Below are positions 8,550-16,280 of a stretch of DNA of 64,000 nt, one piece after another. The notes under the pieces are model-generated. The model was not told the origin of the DNA and did not search any database. It saw nothing but the letters and a program-made list of their open reading frames with translations. Location: NCBI GenBank assembly GCA_034437755.1, contig DAOTTV010000005.1, positions 3,598 through 67,597 of the forward strand, given 5' to 3'. The stretch comes from JAUZRW01 sp034437755. Its GTDB lineage: Bacteria > Chloroflexota > Anaerolineae > Aggregatilineales > Phototrophicaceae. A program made the translations under genes and the position numbers. Position 1 is the first letter of the stretch, and each line of letters starts with the position of its first letter.

Positions 8550-9386
8550 ATGGATTTTCGGAACAACCGCAATACGATCCTGCTCGCATTCATCCTGTTG
8601 ATGCTGGCGGGGGTTGCCCTGCTCGAATCGAGCGCGCTCGTCGTGTTGATCTTGCTGGGCTTGCTCTTTCTCGTTCGCCAGTTCGATAACAATCAACTGG
8701 ATACGGGCTACGATTATGATAGCAACTACGACACGGATTATGACTATTACGAAGATAGCACCTATGGCTATGAGTACGACTACGACGAAGAGAGCCGCAT
8801 CAATCGCCAGGCGCACACCGACCCCGTCTATCGCCATGCGCTCGAATCGGTCGAGCGTGCCGGGCTGAACCCCGACGATGTGAAGGTGCTAGTGGTCGAT
8901 ATTGGCGTGATGACGTTTAAAGAAGATGGCGAGCCGACCGTGTTCCGCACATGGTCACTGCCGGATGATGTCGATTATGTGCAACCCTTCGTCTGGTTGC
9001 GCTTGCCCAGCCAGGCGACAGGCTTGGTTCGCTTCGAGCTATTGGACGCGACTGGCGATGTGATCTACGTCCATGAGGACGATCACAATCTCCAGCGCGG
9101 GCGCAATTTCGTTGTCCCCAAGACGCGCCTGCCGATCCACGAAGCGCTTGAACTGGATGGCACGTGGGGCTTGCGCGTCAGCGCGGATGGCGTGATACTC
9201 GCCGAACATCAATTCAACTTCTTAGAGCCGAGCGATGCCGCCATTCGTCGCCACATCGGTGAAGATGGCGAGATCAACACCGAATTACGCGCGGTGATGC
9301 AAGAGAACCGCCTGCCCAAGATGTCACTCGATGACTTGCTAGCCTACCAAGAGCAAGAAGATGAGCAACAACAGCGCGGCGGTTGA
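8550..9386 (+). CDS. Membrane-anchored protein of unknown function, paralogue B
   Basis: Tandem paralogue of the preceding gene. A hydrophobic N-terminus (residues about 8-45, one or two TM segments) is followed by a Tyr/Asp-rich spacer (about 48-78; repeated YDYD-type residues), then the shared beta-rich domain (about 105-225) and a short acidic/Gln-rich tail. The Tyr/Asp spacer is absent from paralogue A. It overlaps the gluconokinase start by 26 bp, so the three genes are probably co-transcribed. Function unknown. Confidence 0.82.
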   Translation: MDFRNNRNTILLAFILLMLAGVALLESSALVVLILLGLLFLVRQFDNNQLDTGYDYDSNYDTDYDYYEDSTYGYEYDYDEESRINRQAHTDPVYRHALESVERAGLNPDDVKVLVVDIGVMTFKEDGEPTVFRTWSLPDDVDYVQPFVWLRLPSQATGLVRFELLDATGDVIYVHEDDHNLQRGRNFVVPKTRLPIHEALELDGTWGLRVSADGVILAEHQFNFLEPSDAAIRRHIGEDGEINTELRAVMQENRLPKMSLDDLLAYQEQEDEQQQRGG

Positions 9387-9867
9387 GGCCCGGTCGGTGC
9401 TTCTCATCGGCGTCGCCGGCAGTGGCAAAAGCACTGTCGGGGGCGCGCTGGCGGCAGAAATCGGCTACGCTTTCTACGATGGCGACGATTATCACCCGCC
9501 TGCCAATATCGCGAAGATGGCGCAGGGCATCGCGCTCGATGATGCCGACCGCCAACCATGGCTCGATCGTTTGCATCAGCTCTTGCAGACGCGAGCGCCA
9601 CTCGTGCTGGCATGTTCGGCACTCAAACGCGCGTATCGTCGTCGCCTGTGCGCGGGTATCGCGCCCGATCTGGTTTATTTGCGTGGCTCGTTCGATCTGA
9701 TCTATGCGCGGCTACAAGCGCGGAGCGATCACTTCATGCCGCTTGAATTGCTTCGTTCCCAGTTCGATACGCTGGAAGAACCCGCGCGCGATCATGCGCT
9801 CTACGTTGATATACAGTCGGATGTCGATACAATCGTGAGCCGTATCGTTCATCATCTGCAAGCCTAG
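9361..9867 (+). CDS. gntK: Gluconokinase
   Basis: Phosphorylates D-gluconate to 6-phosphogluconate for the pentose phosphate or Entner-Doudoroff route. The 168-residue length and motifs match the GntK/IdnK P-loop kinase family: Walker A GVAGSGKST (about 18-26), the substrate motif DGDDYHPPANIAKMAQGIALDD, LACSALKRAYRRRL and LRGSFDLI. It starts inside the 3' end of paralogue B (26-bp overlap). No gluconate permease or gnd gene is nearby. Confidence 0.92.
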   Translation: MSNNSAAVEARSVLLIGVAGSGKSTVGGALAAEIGYAFYDGDDYHPPANIAKMAQGIALDDADRQPWLDRLHQLLQTRAPLVLACSALKRAYRRRLCAGIAPDLVYLRGSFDLIYARLQARSDHFMPLELLRSQFDTLEEPARDHALYVDIQSDVDTIVSRIVHHLQA

Positions 9868-9885
9868 GAAGCACGCCCAGCTATC

Positions 9886-10737
9886 ATGCGCTCTGTATTC
9901 TCATCTCTGATCTTGATCGCTCTCATCAGCATCGCTGTGAGTGCCTGTACGCCCGCCACCACGCCCCCAACCACGACCGAGATTGCGATGGTCAAGCCGA
10001 TTGCGACGGTCTACATCTCGCCCACGCCGGATGCCTCAGCCCGTGCCGCGACCCGCGCCGCTAGCACGCCGACACCGATCCCGCCGACCGCGACCATCAT
10101 CCCGACTGAAACGCCCTACATCGGCAACTTCGTCGGCGAAGCCCAGCGCGAGACGGGCTTTGAGTCCTTTCGCGAGCCACTCTTCGCGGTCGATGCGACC
10201 ATCCCCGCGCCGACAGCCGATGTCGCACGCTGTAATATTGCCGTCAACGGCACGTACTTAACTGTGTGGCAGACAGAAACCATTGTCAATCAACGCATGG
10301 GATGCCCGATCCAAGAAGCCTTCAGCTTTTTCGCACAGGCGCAGGTGTTCGAGAATGGCGTGATCTATCATGATCCCTCGATTGATGCGGTGTGGGCGAT
10401 TATCCAGAGCGACATGCCTGAGTTTGAATATCTCGAAGACCCGCCTTCCGCCTCGACGACCGGCATCCAGGCGCCGCGCGGCTTGGTCGTGCCACAGGGC
10501 GTGATCGGGGATATGTGGCTCGCCGTCCCAGATTTACGCCCGCGTATCGGCTTCGCGCGCGTTGACGCGCAAGAAGTCGGCATGGCGGCGCAACGCTTCG
10601 CCAACGGCACCTTCCTCGTCGATCAGAGTAGCGAGCAACTGTTCGCGCTGGTCAACGATGGCACGGTGCTGGGGCCGTATCTCGCGCCGCCCCGCACCAC
10701 CGACCCGCCGGACATCCCCGCAACCCCGCAACCGTGA
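9886..10737 (+). CDS. Predicted lipoprotein of unknown function
   Basis: The N-terminus is a lipoprotein signal (LILIALISIAVSAC; lipobox VSAC with Cys about 21), followed by a Thr/Pro-rich spacer (about 22-78) and a globular C-terminal region with two Cys (CNIAVNG; MGCPIQEAF). The later part, about 100-260, has repeated aromatic/Phe-Ala-Asn-Gly phrases (QVFENGVIYHDPS; QRFANGTFLVDQS), suggesting an internal duplication. It is the last gene of the plus-strand run after gntK. Function unknown. Confidence 0.8.
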   Translation: MRSVFSSLILIALISIAVSACTPATTPPTTTEIAMVKPIATVYISPTPDASARAATRAASTPTPIPPTATIIPTETPYIGNFVGEAQRETGFESFREPLFAVDATIPAPTADVARCNIAVNGTYLTVWQTETIVNQRMGCPIQEAFSFFAQAQVFENGVIYHDPSIDAVWAIIQSDMPEFEYLEDPPSASTTGIQAPRGLVVPQGVIGDMWLAVPDLRPRIGFARVDAQEVGMAAQRFANGTFLVDQSSEQLFALVNDGTVLGPYLAPPRTTDPPDIPATPQP

Positions 10738-10747
10738 CCGTCCGCGC

Positions 10748-11980
10748 TCAATTCTGCGGGTGATCGCCGACGTACCGCGCCCGCGGGCGGATCATGCGGT
10801 CGCGCTCGTATTGTTCGATCGCATGTCCGATCCAGCCGATGGTGCGCCCCAGCGCGAACAAGCCCAAGGCACTGCCTTCTGGCAAATTCAACACGCGCGA
10901 TAAGACCACCAGCGCGGTATCGACACTCGGCGCGTCGCCCATCAATTCCTGTGCGCTGGCAATGGCGGCGTTCGCCAGCTTGACTTCGGGCGAGTCGGGA
11001 TAGGTAGCGCGGATAGCGTCAATCAGCGTGCGCGCGCGCGGGTCGCCATCGGGATAGAGCTTGTGACCGAAGCCGGGGATGCTCTCACCGCGCCGCAGAC
11101 GGGCGGCGATCACAGCGCGGATGTTGCCATTGTCGCCGGCTTCGTTGAAGAGCGCATCGACGCGCTCGGTATAGCCGCCGTGCTTGATGCCCTGCAACGC
11201 CGATAACCCACCCAGCACTGCCGCGTAGGGCGTAGCGCCGGCAGAAGCGACGACCCGCGCCGCGAACGACGAGGCGTTCAGCTCATGGTCTGCCATGACG
11301 ATCAGCGCGATATTAAACAGGTCGATCGCCTGTGGTTGATCGGGACACCAACCGCGCTGGAGCATCTCGGCAACGGAGACATTCTCCGGCACATCACCCG
11401 CTAGCACCGACCCCATCAAGCGCAGAATCCGCGCACCGGTCGCCGGCACGACGCTCGCGCGCAGGTCATAGGCCGTCATGTCATCGGCAGCGGCGGCCGG
11501 TAGGAAGGTCTGCAACTCCTGAATCGGCGTGAGGAATACGCCGTCTAGCTCCATGTGTAAGAGCATCATCTCGTACTTCTGCGCGGAGATGTGAATCTCA
11601 AAGTCGAACAGATCATGCGCGTTGTCGGTCGTGCCCGTCCAGATGAGCGCGGCGATTTCTTCTAACGTATGCTCACGCGCTAGCTCTGCGACATCCTGCC
11701 CGCGATAATAGACCTTGCCACCGTCAATCAGCGTAATGGCTGAATCCATGACGGGTGCGCCCCAGTGCAGGGCATCGCGTGCGAGTTTCTCAGGGTTTTT
11801 GCGCCCCTCTTTGCGTGCCAGCAACTTGTCGATGTCTTCGGCATAATAGCGTCGCTGGCGTTTGCCTTCTGCCGTTTGTTCAGATCGAATCAAGCCGCGA
11901 CTGACATAGGCATAGAGCGTCGACAAACTAATGTCGAGGCGGTCGGCGGCTTCTTGAGCGGTGAGATAGCGTTTTGACAT
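10748..11980 (-). CDS. Citrate/2-methylcitrate synthase family protein with N-terminal MerR-type HTH
   Basis: Residues 1-55 form an excisionase/MerR-like winged HTH (LTAQEAADRLDISLSTLYAYVSRGLI), and residues about 65-410 a citrate synthase. Synthase motifs seen: HELNASSFAARVVAS with the first catalytic His, LQGIKHGGYTERV with the second, PGFGHKLYPDGDPRA, and a C-terminal GRTIGWIGHAIEQYERD. The enzyme condenses acetyl- or propionyl-CoA with oxaloacetate, or may act as a CoA-ester sensor. HTH-citrate synthase fusions occur in several phyla and DNA binding by this one is unproven. It converges on the lipoprotein gene 10 bp away. Confidence 0.92.
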   Translation of the reverse strand: MSKRYLTAQEAADRLDISLSTLYAYVSRGLIRSEQTAEGKRQRRYYAEDIDKLLARKEGRKNPEKLARDALHWGAPVMDSAITLIDGGKVYYRGQDVAELAREHTLEEIAALIWTGTTDNAHDLFDFEIHISAQKYEMMLLHMELDGVFLTPIQELQTFLPAAAADDMTAYDLRASVVPATGARILRLMGSVLAGDVPENVSVAEMLQRGWCPDQPQAIDLFNIALIVMADHELNASSFAARVVASAGATPYAAVLGGLSALQGIKHGGYTERVDALFNEAGDNGNIRAVIAARLRRGESIPGFGHKLYPDGDPRARTLIDAIRATYPDSPEVKLANAAIASAQELMGDAPSVDTALVVLSRVLNLPEGSALGLFALGRTIGWIGHAIEQYERDRMIRPRARYVGDHPQN

Positions 11981-12069
11981 GCAGTCTGTCCTAGATGATT
12001 AGGTTGGATACTCGTGCGTCTACGCTCTCATTATAGCGCATCATAGCGCATCGCCCGCTGTTACATGCG

Positions 12070-12474
12070 TTATGCTTCGTCCGCCAGTTGTTGTAAGAAC
12101 TTGGGGTTGGCGACTTCGAGCTGTTCGGTGGTGGTGGCTTTCAGGTGTTGGAACAGGGCGCGGTCATCATCGAACTCGCCCGCCCGTATGCGTTGGCACA
12201 GCTCGTCATTGCGTGCGCGTAAGCTCAGGGCGAGGTCGCCATCGCTGGTGGGCATCTCCGCACCGCCCAGCAACATATTCAAGCGCGACCACTCCGCCCG
12301 CAGATGCCCGCCGCGCATACTGATCTCGCGCGCGACGATCTTGAGGACGTTGATGCTCACTAAGGTCTGGAAATAGAGCTTGAAATTGGTCGAATGGGCG
12401 ACGGGAATCACCTGCGTTTCCAGATGATGGCGGGCGGCTTCGAGCAATTCGGTGGCGCTTGGGCGGTCGTACAT
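12070..12474 (-). CDS. DUF6285 domain protein
   Basis: A 134-residue alpha-helical protein beginning MYDRPSATELLEAARHHLET and containing LKIVAREISMRGG, which I recognise as the DUF6285 pattern. In other genomes members sit beside acyl-CoA dehydrogenases and aminoglycoside-phosphotransferase-like kinases; neither is present here. Biochemical role unknown. It follows the 183-residue gene upstream on the same strand, with a 20-bp gap. Confidence 0.72.
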   Translation of the reverse strand: MYDRPSATELLEAARHHLETQVIPVAHSTNFKLYFQTLVSINVLKIVAREISMRGGHLRAEWSRLNMLLGGAEMPTSDGDLALSLRARNDELCQRIRAGEFDDDRALFQHLKATTTEQLEVANPKFLQQLADEA

Positions 12475-12494
12475 CGGGCAATCTCTCCTCAGGC

Positions 12495-13046
12495 TCAGCT
12501 TGTGTCAAAGTCATGCGTCCGCAACCACACGCGGATCGCGTCGGCGAGTTCACGGCGCAGGGCGAGGCGGCGCGTGATGTCATACGCGGCGCGGTAGGCG
12601 CTGTGATCGGGCGCGGGGGGCGTGCCATCGTCGGCGTAATACGTGCGATAGCCCTGCCGGATTAACGTGCGGTAGGACTCCGCGTTGTAGATCGGTGCGC
12701 TGTAGGCAAGCGACTTCGCCCCGACGATCACTTGATTATCCGCGTCCTGCGCGATCACCCATACGCCGAACAGCGTCAGCGTGCGATAGGCATCGTAGCC
12801 AGCCTCATGATACCACACGACGGCATTCGCCCAGCCCGCCCCGCTGAACGCCGCCGGCCCATAGTAGGTGTGCGCGGGCAGGTAATCGGGCGCGGTCTCG
12901 GCGAGGACGGCTAGCACGTTCAAGCCGGCGAGGATATGCGCTTGTTCGTTCTTCTTCTTCTTTTGTGGGGGTTGCTGGCTGTGCCACGTACTCGCCCGCC
13001 GTATCTGGCGGCGAATGCGCTTGCGCTGGCGATCAGACATAATCAT
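12495..13046 (-). CDS. Hypothetical protein with basic N-terminus
   Basis: Not recognised. 183 residues: residues 1-34 are strongly basic (RQRKRIRRQIRR and a KKKK run), then a mixed domain rich in Tyr and Ala (PAHTYYGPAAFSGAGWANAVVWYHEAGYDAYRTL) that looks globular. A DNA- or RNA-binding tail is possible but not shown. It lies just downstream of a repeat cluster and upstream of the DUF6285 gene. Confidence 0.65.
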   Translation of the reverse strand: MIMSDRQRKRIRRQIRRASTWHSQQPPQKKKKNEQAHILAGLNVLAVLAETAPDYLPAHTYYGPAAFSGAGWANAVVWYHEAGYDAYRTLTLFGVWVIAQDADNQVIVGAKSLAYSAPIYNAESYRTLIRQGYRTYYADDGTPPAPDHSAYRAAYDITRRLALRRELADAIRVWLRTHDFDTS

Positions 13047-13090
13047 TATCGTCCTTGGCTCATGTGTAGATGTTGGCTCTTTGGGATGTC

Positions 13091-13135
13091 GCAGGGGCTT
13101 TGCCCCCGCACCCCCACAAGGAACTATCGTTCCTT
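13091..13135 (+). repeat. Truncated copy of type-A repeat
   Basis: Carries the 5' half of the 165-bp type-A element (GGGGCTTTGCCCCC hairpin, then CCCCCAC, then AAGGAAC-TATC-GTTCCTT) immediately before a full copy. The second hairpin differs at two positions from the usual AAGGACG/CGTCCTT, but both arms changed so that pairing is kept. Confidence 0.7.
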
Positions 13136-13138
13136 GAC

Positions 13139-13303
13139 CTAACTACTCAGGGGCGTTGCCCCCGAACCCCCACAAAGGACGATCGTCCGTTGAACCTGTA
13201 CCTGCCGAACGCTTTGCATTCGGCAAAACTGGGGTGCAAGGGAGACATCCCCTGCTGGGGCGTGGGGTGAAACCCCACAAGAAGACTCTACCTGAGTAGT
13301 TAC
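13139..13303 (+). mobile_element. Type-A MITE-like element, copy A1 (165 bp)
   Basis: Full-length copy with termini TAACTACTCAGG and CCTGAGTAGTTA (perfect 12-bp inverted repeat). Internal hairpins: GGGGCGTTGCCCCC, a near-palindrome AAAGGACGATCGTCCGTT, and the GCCGAA/TTCGGC stem. No matching target duplication flanks it; its left flank is a truncated copy, so it may be a rearranged pair. No coding capacity. Confidence 0.88.
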
Positions 13304-13335
13304 TGACCTTGTTCAAAAAGCAAAAGTTTTTGGCG

Positions 13336-13357
13336 TTCCCTTTTTTCAAAAAGGGGA
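13336..13357. terminator. Hairpin between the HAS-like gene and repeat A1
   Basis: TTCCCTTTTT pairs with AAAAAGGGGA around a 2-base loop (in practice a larger loop). It lies 60-80 bp downstream of the minus-strand HAS-like gene stop. No clean U-tract follows, so a terminator role is tentative. Confidence 0.35.
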
Positions 13358-13415
13358 CAAAAAGAGTTTGACCACGCAAGATACGAAAGAACTCAAAAAC
13401 TAAATTGGTCAAGCA

Positions 13416-14042
13416 CTAGGGCTTAATCAAGTTCAAGAGATGCGAGAGCCGCTTCAAGTCGCTGATGTCGCGTGCGAGTTGTTGCCCACACTGCACATGA
13501 AAAGCATAGCGTTCGTCGTCATCATCGTAGGCTTGCCACGCCGCAAAGCGGATTGTCGCCGCCACCAGATCATCGCTCGGCACTTCTGACGCGTTCAACA
13601 ACAGGCGAAAGAAGGCGGGATCGGCAGTGAAGGCGCGAATGTCGGGCGCGGTACAGGCTTCGACATCCGAGAGACTCATGGGCGGGCGTGGCGGTAGGCT
13701 GTGATACATGCGCCCATCGACCACGAAGCCGGCGTTGATGATCTTGACTTCGACCGGAATCATGCGATTTTCGCGCTGGTCGCGCAGGATCGTCTCGGGC
13801 ACGGCATCGCCCAGCACCAGCTCGCTGATGAGTTGGTCGTCTTTGATCTCCACTTTGTAGATCACACCGATCGCGTGGATGTCGCCTTCGGTCTGTCCGG
13901 TATTGGCGATGGGCGCTTTGACGAACGCGCCAAAATCGTGCTGGGTGCCGATGTCCTTGCTGTGCGTGCCACAGTCGAAGCCGCGTGTACTCGCCCGCAA
14001 CACGCGCCCGATACGCTCGGTCTGATGCTCAGTCATCGTCAA
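13416..14042 (-). CDS. HAS-barrel-like protein associated with NurA
   Basis: 208 residues. The N-terminal 120 are beta-rich and begin IGRVLRASTRGFDCGTHSKD, with later FGAFVKAPI and IHAIGVIYKVEIKDD, which resembles the HAS barrel that forms the N-terminus of HerA. The C-terminal part is helical. Its start overlaps the end of the nurA-like gene by 14 bp, a strong sign of translational coupling. I infer that it supplies the HAS-barrel/NurA docking function missing from the HerA-like ATPase at 4.5 kb. Family assignment rests on pattern and context, not on a firm motif. Confidence 0.68.
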   Translation of the reverse strand: MTMTEHQTERIGRVLRASTRGFDCGTHSKDIGTQHDFGAFVKAPIANTGQTEGDIHAIGVIYKVEIKDDQLISELVLGDAVPETILRDQRENRMIPVEVKIINAGFVVDGRMYHSLPPRPPMSLSDVEACTAPDIRAFTADPAFFRLLLNASEVPSDDLVAATIRFAAWQAYDDDDERYAFHVQCGQQLARDISDLKRLSHLLNLIKP

Positions 14043-15297
14043 TCATCTCCTCACCCCACATATCATGATAGCGTTTGTCACTGCGGGCGAGGTCTTTGCC
14101 GCGCGCTTTAGCCGGCATCGTACTGCCGACTAAATCCTGCCGGATGCGCCGCACCTGCACGTTCACCAGTTCATCCAGTTTACGCCGATCTTTACCGCCG
14201 ATCCACGCCAGTTCGTCGGCGCGGGTCAGCGCGTAGGGATAGGGCGTGCGCCCCTGTAGCTTACACTGCGCCAGGATCAGCGCGTGCAGGGCATCCACCC
14301 GCTGGCGATCGCGCGCGACCCATACCGGCACGTCAACGCGCACGACTTTTTGCTCATACTGGTTATAGACCTTGAGATAGAAGAAGGCAATTTCGTAATT
14401 TTCGCCCCGATCTTTGAAGGTCTTATTCTGGGGCGATGACTGCACCATAATTGCCGAGCGATCGCCCGCTTGTAAGACGCGGTTGAACAGCATCACGTCG
14501 CGCAGCCCTTCTAAATCCCCCGCGCGCGCCAGTTGCGCTTGCTTGACGCGCACATCCGCATGGCTATCGAGGCTCATCAAGTACAACAGTTGAATCACGC
14601 GCCGACTGCGGAAGGGGCTATCAATGTAGCCGGCAAGTGTCGCGTTCGAGTCGTGCATGTGTACCAGTGCGCCCATATAATCGCTCATCAAATCGCGCGA
14701 TTTCCGCGAGTCGTCGCCGCCAGGCAGGTACAGCAGGCGATTGTCATAAAAGGCGATCGTCGGCATCTGCTGATGACGGTGCGCCCACGCGGTTTCGGCT
14801 AATTTCTTCATCTCGGCAACAGTACGCCGATCATCAATGACGCGATTGGGGATCACGCGCCCATAGCGATCATGAACGTGATCTTTATGAAATCTGAGAT
14901 CAGGATAAGTATATTGCTGGGGCGTGTGGTCTTGCCCGTGATGATAGACGAATATGCCGACGTTGATCAGATAATAGTGAATCGGCGCGAGTTCGTCTAA
15001 GTAGACCTGCCCGCCATCCGCCGCGATGACCGTCGCCTGCGGTGGCGCGTCTGGCTCGGGTACGATCCAGTTAATCGGCTCGGCGTTGGGCAGATCGAGC
15101 GGGGCGGCCCCGCGATAGCCGCTGATGTCGCTACTGCGTACCCAGTCGATACGCTCGCGCACCGCGTCGAGATCGCCCGCTTGTTGAAAGCGATCCCGCG
15201 CCAGTTCAACGCTCGTTTGTAGATCAAAGTCGAGTTGTTCGAGCATTGTCCCCATGCGGTAGACTTGCTCAACAACGCGATTGAATTCAAGTGTCAT
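14029..15297 (-). CDS. nurA: NurA-family 5'-3' nuclease
   Basis: 422 residues. The NurA nuclease core is suggested by ATVIAADGGQVYL (about residues 89-101; metal-binding Asp in AADGG), the YYLINVGIFVY strand after it, and LAGYIDSPFRSRRVIQLL (about 240-257) with a second Asp. NurA partners with the HerA ATPase in DNA double-strand-break end resection. It is the first gene of a two-gene minus-strand unit whose second gene encodes the HAS-like protein. The start at 15297 follows an intergenic region of about 280 bp shared with the divergent hydrolase. Confidence 0.82.
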   Translation of the reverse strand: MTLEFNRVVEQVYRMGTMLEQLDFDLQTSVELARDRFQQAGDLDAVRERIDWVRSSDISGYRGAAPLDLPNAEPINWIVPEPDAPPQATVIAADGGQVYLDELAPIHYYLINVGIFVYHHGQDHTPQQYTYPDLRFHKDHVHDRYGRVIPNRVIDDRRTVAEMKKLAETAWAHRHQQMPTIAFYDNRLLYLPGGDDSRKSRDLMSDYMGALVHMHDSNATLAGYIDSPFRSRRVIQLLYLMSLDSHADVRVKQAQLARAGDLEGLRDVMLFNRVLQAGDRSAIMVQSSPQNKTFKDRGENYEIAFFYLKVYNQYEQKVVRVDVPVWVARDRQRVDALHALILAQCKLQGRTPYPYALTRADELAWIGGKDRRKLDELVNVQVRRIRQDLVGSTMPAKARGKDLARSDKRYHDMWGEEMIDDD

Positions 15298-15575
15298 CGC
15301 GCGTGTCCCTTGCTGGCTTGCGCCCGTGTGTGGGCTGGTTGATCTCTTATTCTAATCATCTGTTCGCCGATGTCAATTGATAGGCAAAGTGCCTAAATTA
15401 CCACCGACGGCGTGACTTACACTTTAAAATTACTTGAAATGTGACATAATCAAGCATGTGTGAGAATCCTCTTATTATTTCTGCTGAAATTAAATTTACG
15501 CGCATACCTCACTCTTACAATTATATCGATCACACCCGTTTTCACCTAATTGCGTGTATAGGAGTTGTATTCGTT

Positions 15576-16280
15576 ATGGTATCTGACCACCCCGAAAGTG
15601 AACTGTCGTCGGTCGGCGTATCGCAAGAGTTATTGTTCGCTGGCGATAGTGTCCGCCTCGCCGGACAAGTTGATTACCCCAAGAGCAAGCCCCCGTCGAG
15701 TGGCTATCCACTGATTTTCGTGATCCAACATGCGACCTGTACGGCGCGTAAAGGCTACAATCATGTGACCGACTTCGGCACGGATGCGGGGGCGGCGGTC
15801 TTTCGCTGGGATAAGCGCGGGACGGGCAGTAGCGGCAACGGGCGCGATGGCACCGTTGCCGGCGATACGCTCAAAGCCTATCGACAGGCGATCAACCTGC
15901 CCAGCATCAACCGTAACCGCGTTGTGATCTTCGCGCAGAACGAAGGCACGCTTCTTCTGCGCGAGACCTACGCGCAAGTCGTCGCCATCAAAAAACCGCT
16001 GGGGATCATTCTCGGCGGTAACATGCTCGATGAGACGGCGATCCTCGCGCTGGATGTGCCGCTACACATTATCGTCAGCAAGAACGACTGGAACGCGTGG
16101 CAAATCTACGCCGAAGCGGCGGCAGATGCCCATGCCCAGCAAACTGGTCATCGCTCGTCATTTTACGTCGCGATGAACACCAACCGCCGCTTGATGTACA
16201 CTAGCGGCAACACATTTCATAAAGGCGCAGAACAAAGCATAAGGTATTGGTTAAAGCACGCATGTCAAATTTCAACGTAG
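15576..16280 (+). CDS. Alpha/beta-hydrolase-fold protein lacking the serine nucleophile
   Basis: 234 residues. Fold cues: ELLFAGDSVRLAGQVDYP at the start, FRWDKRGTGSSG (the WDxRGxGxS loop of peptidase S9/dienelactone-hydrolase relatives), LGIILGGNMLD, VPLHIIVSKND with the usual acid position, and TFHKGA with the usual catalytic His. The nucleophile elbow, normally GxSxG, reads FAQNEGTLL, so Ser is replaced by Asn122. It is probably inactive as a serine hydrolase or uses other chemistry. The start at 15576 is chosen for ATAGGAG 11 bases upstream; an in-frame extension to 15456 is unlike the fold. Its 3' end overlaps the SDR gene by 19 bp. Confidence 0.8.
   Translation: MVSDHPESELSSVGVSQELLFAGDSVRLAGQVDYPKSKPPSSGYPLIFVIQHATCTARKGYNHVTDFGTDAGAAVFRWDKRGTGSSGNGRDGTVAGDTLKAYRQAINLPSINRNRVVIFAQNEGTLLLRETYAQVVAIKKPLGIILGGNMLDETAILALDVPLHIIVSKNDWNAWQIYAEAAADAHAQQTGHRSSFYVAMNTNRRLMYTSGNTFHKGAEQSIRYWLKHACQIST

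Noticed and set aside
13143..13412. Repeated open frames of the form GRVFLWGFTPRPSRGCLPCTP inside all type-A copies (also near 21.3, 39.9, 59.3 and 63.8 kb)
   Set aside because: They are conserved only because the DNA repeat is conserved; no start with ribosome site and frame is bounded by the repeat ends. Not a protein family.
4482..15297. HerA/NurA region as an antiphage defence island
   Set aside because: HerA-type ATPases also occur in defence systems, but here the neighbours are housekeeping genes and the nuclease is a repair-type NurA; no Sir2, DUF4297 or similar partner.
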